From positions 1-24,107 of the forward strand of contig JBDTDI010000175.1 of NCBI GenBank assembly GCA_039923155.1: 24,107 bases of DNA, written 5' to 3'. Below, one piece after another: positions 23,781 to 24,107 of the stretch (position 1 is the first letter of the stretch; each line of letters begins with the position of its first letter). The position numbers and the translations under genes were made by a program. The notes beneath the pieces are model-generated. The model was not told where the DNA came from and did no database searches. It was given only the letters and a program-made list of their open reading frames with translations. Source of the stretch: Rhodococcus_D sp039923155 (GTDB taxonomy: Bacteria; Actinomycetota; Actinomycetes; Mycobacteriales; Mycobacteriaceae).

Positions 23781-24107
23781 GTGGATGCCGACCCGACCCC
23801 GACCACAACCACGACCGAAGCCACCGACCACGAGGCCCGCGCGGGCAAGGGCCTGTTGATGGGCTTCGGCGCGTACGGAATCTGGGGCCTGTTCCCGGCG
23901 TTCTTCCCGCTGCTCAGCCCGGCGGGCGCGACCGAGATCCTGGCCCACCGCATGATCTGGACCCTGGTGGTGATGCTCGGCCTGCTCGTGCTCACCGGCC
24001 GGCTGCGCACGTTGCGTGGGATCGGCATGCGCACCTGGGCCCTGGTCTGCGTCTCCGCCCTGCTGATCTCGGTGAACTGGGGTGTCTACATCTACGCCGT
24101 CAACTCC
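23781..24107 (+). CDS. rarD: RarD/EamA-family transporter, N-terminal 109 residues, cut by window edge
   Basis: Start of a drug/metabolite transporter (DMT) of the RarD type, whose substrates are largely unknown. After a Thr/Pro/Glu-rich cytoplasmic start (MDADPTPTTTTTEATDHEAR), the first helix GLLMGFGAYGIWGLFPAFFPLL (about 24-45) and the following EILAHRMIWTLVVMLGLLVL match the RarD pattern (AY-x-x-WGL-x-P, EILAHR-x-x-W). A third helix ALVCVSALLISVNWGVYIYAVNS reaches the window end; the NWxxYIYAVN block is typical. The GTG at 23781 lies 28 nt after korB, with TAGGGT 8 nt upstream, so it probably has its own promoter. Confidence 0.9.
   Translation, partial: MDADPTPTTTTTEATDHEARAGKGLLMGFGAYGIWGLFPAFFPLLSPAGATEILAHRMIWTLVVMLGLLVLTGRLRTLRGIGMRTWALVCVSALLISVNWGVYIYAVNS

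Overview
The window is chromosomal DNA from a high-G+C actinobacterium (Actinomycetota, probably the Pseudonocardiales/Mycobacteriales side). G/C-ending codons and GTG starts dominate and genes overlap by GTGA/ATGA. The chaperonin closely resembles mycobacterial GroEL2, and groEL lies divergent to a moeA-psd-pssA block much as groEL2 and moeA2-psd-pssA do in Mycobacterium tuberculosis (from memory). Species cannot be fixed from sequence alone. No rRNA, tRNA, CRISPR, IS element or prophage was seen, and no gene-free gap exceeds about 190 bp.

Layout. 1-1924, minus strand: 5' part of groEL, with two tandem CIRCE operators and a good promoter, preceded by a membrane-anchored PknB-like kinase. 2005-4901, plus: moeA, then psd-pssA (phosphatidylserine synthesis and decarboxylation). 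4924-11141, plus: a six-gene Mrp/Mnh cation/proton antiporter operon (mrpA fused to mrpB, then C, D, E, F, G), entered through a possible 13-codon leader ORF. 11166-12988, minus: a lipoprotein-type sortase homologue and a tandem-domain MarR regulator, the latter divergent from a 14-TM DHA2 drug exporter (13126-14802). 14812-15120, minus: a 102-aa protein of unknown function. 15278-16792, plus: a DUF222/HNH (13E12-type) gene broken by two compensating frameshifts. 16856-18230, minus: three overlapping genes for NuoB-, NuoC- and NuoI-like Fe-S subunits with no other complex I genes around them. 18275-19689: a dimethylargininase/arginine-hydrolase family enzyme divergent from an Lrp/AsnC regulator. 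19726-20496: a crotonase-fold protein lacking both usual catalytic glutamates. 20664-23752: korA-korB, 2-oxoglutarate:ferredoxin oxidoreductase. 23781-end: start of a RarD/EamA transporter.

Most of the window is housekeeping. The least explained item is the orphan NuoB-NuoC-NuoI operon. Other points of interest are the Mrp leader ORF, a recurring arrangement of -10-like hexamers 6-8 nt before start codons (suggesting leaderless mRNAs), the double CIRCE, and three proteins with altered catalytic motifs (kinase HLD, sortase without Arg after Cys, crotonase without Glu). All functional calls come from reading motifs; no database search was run.
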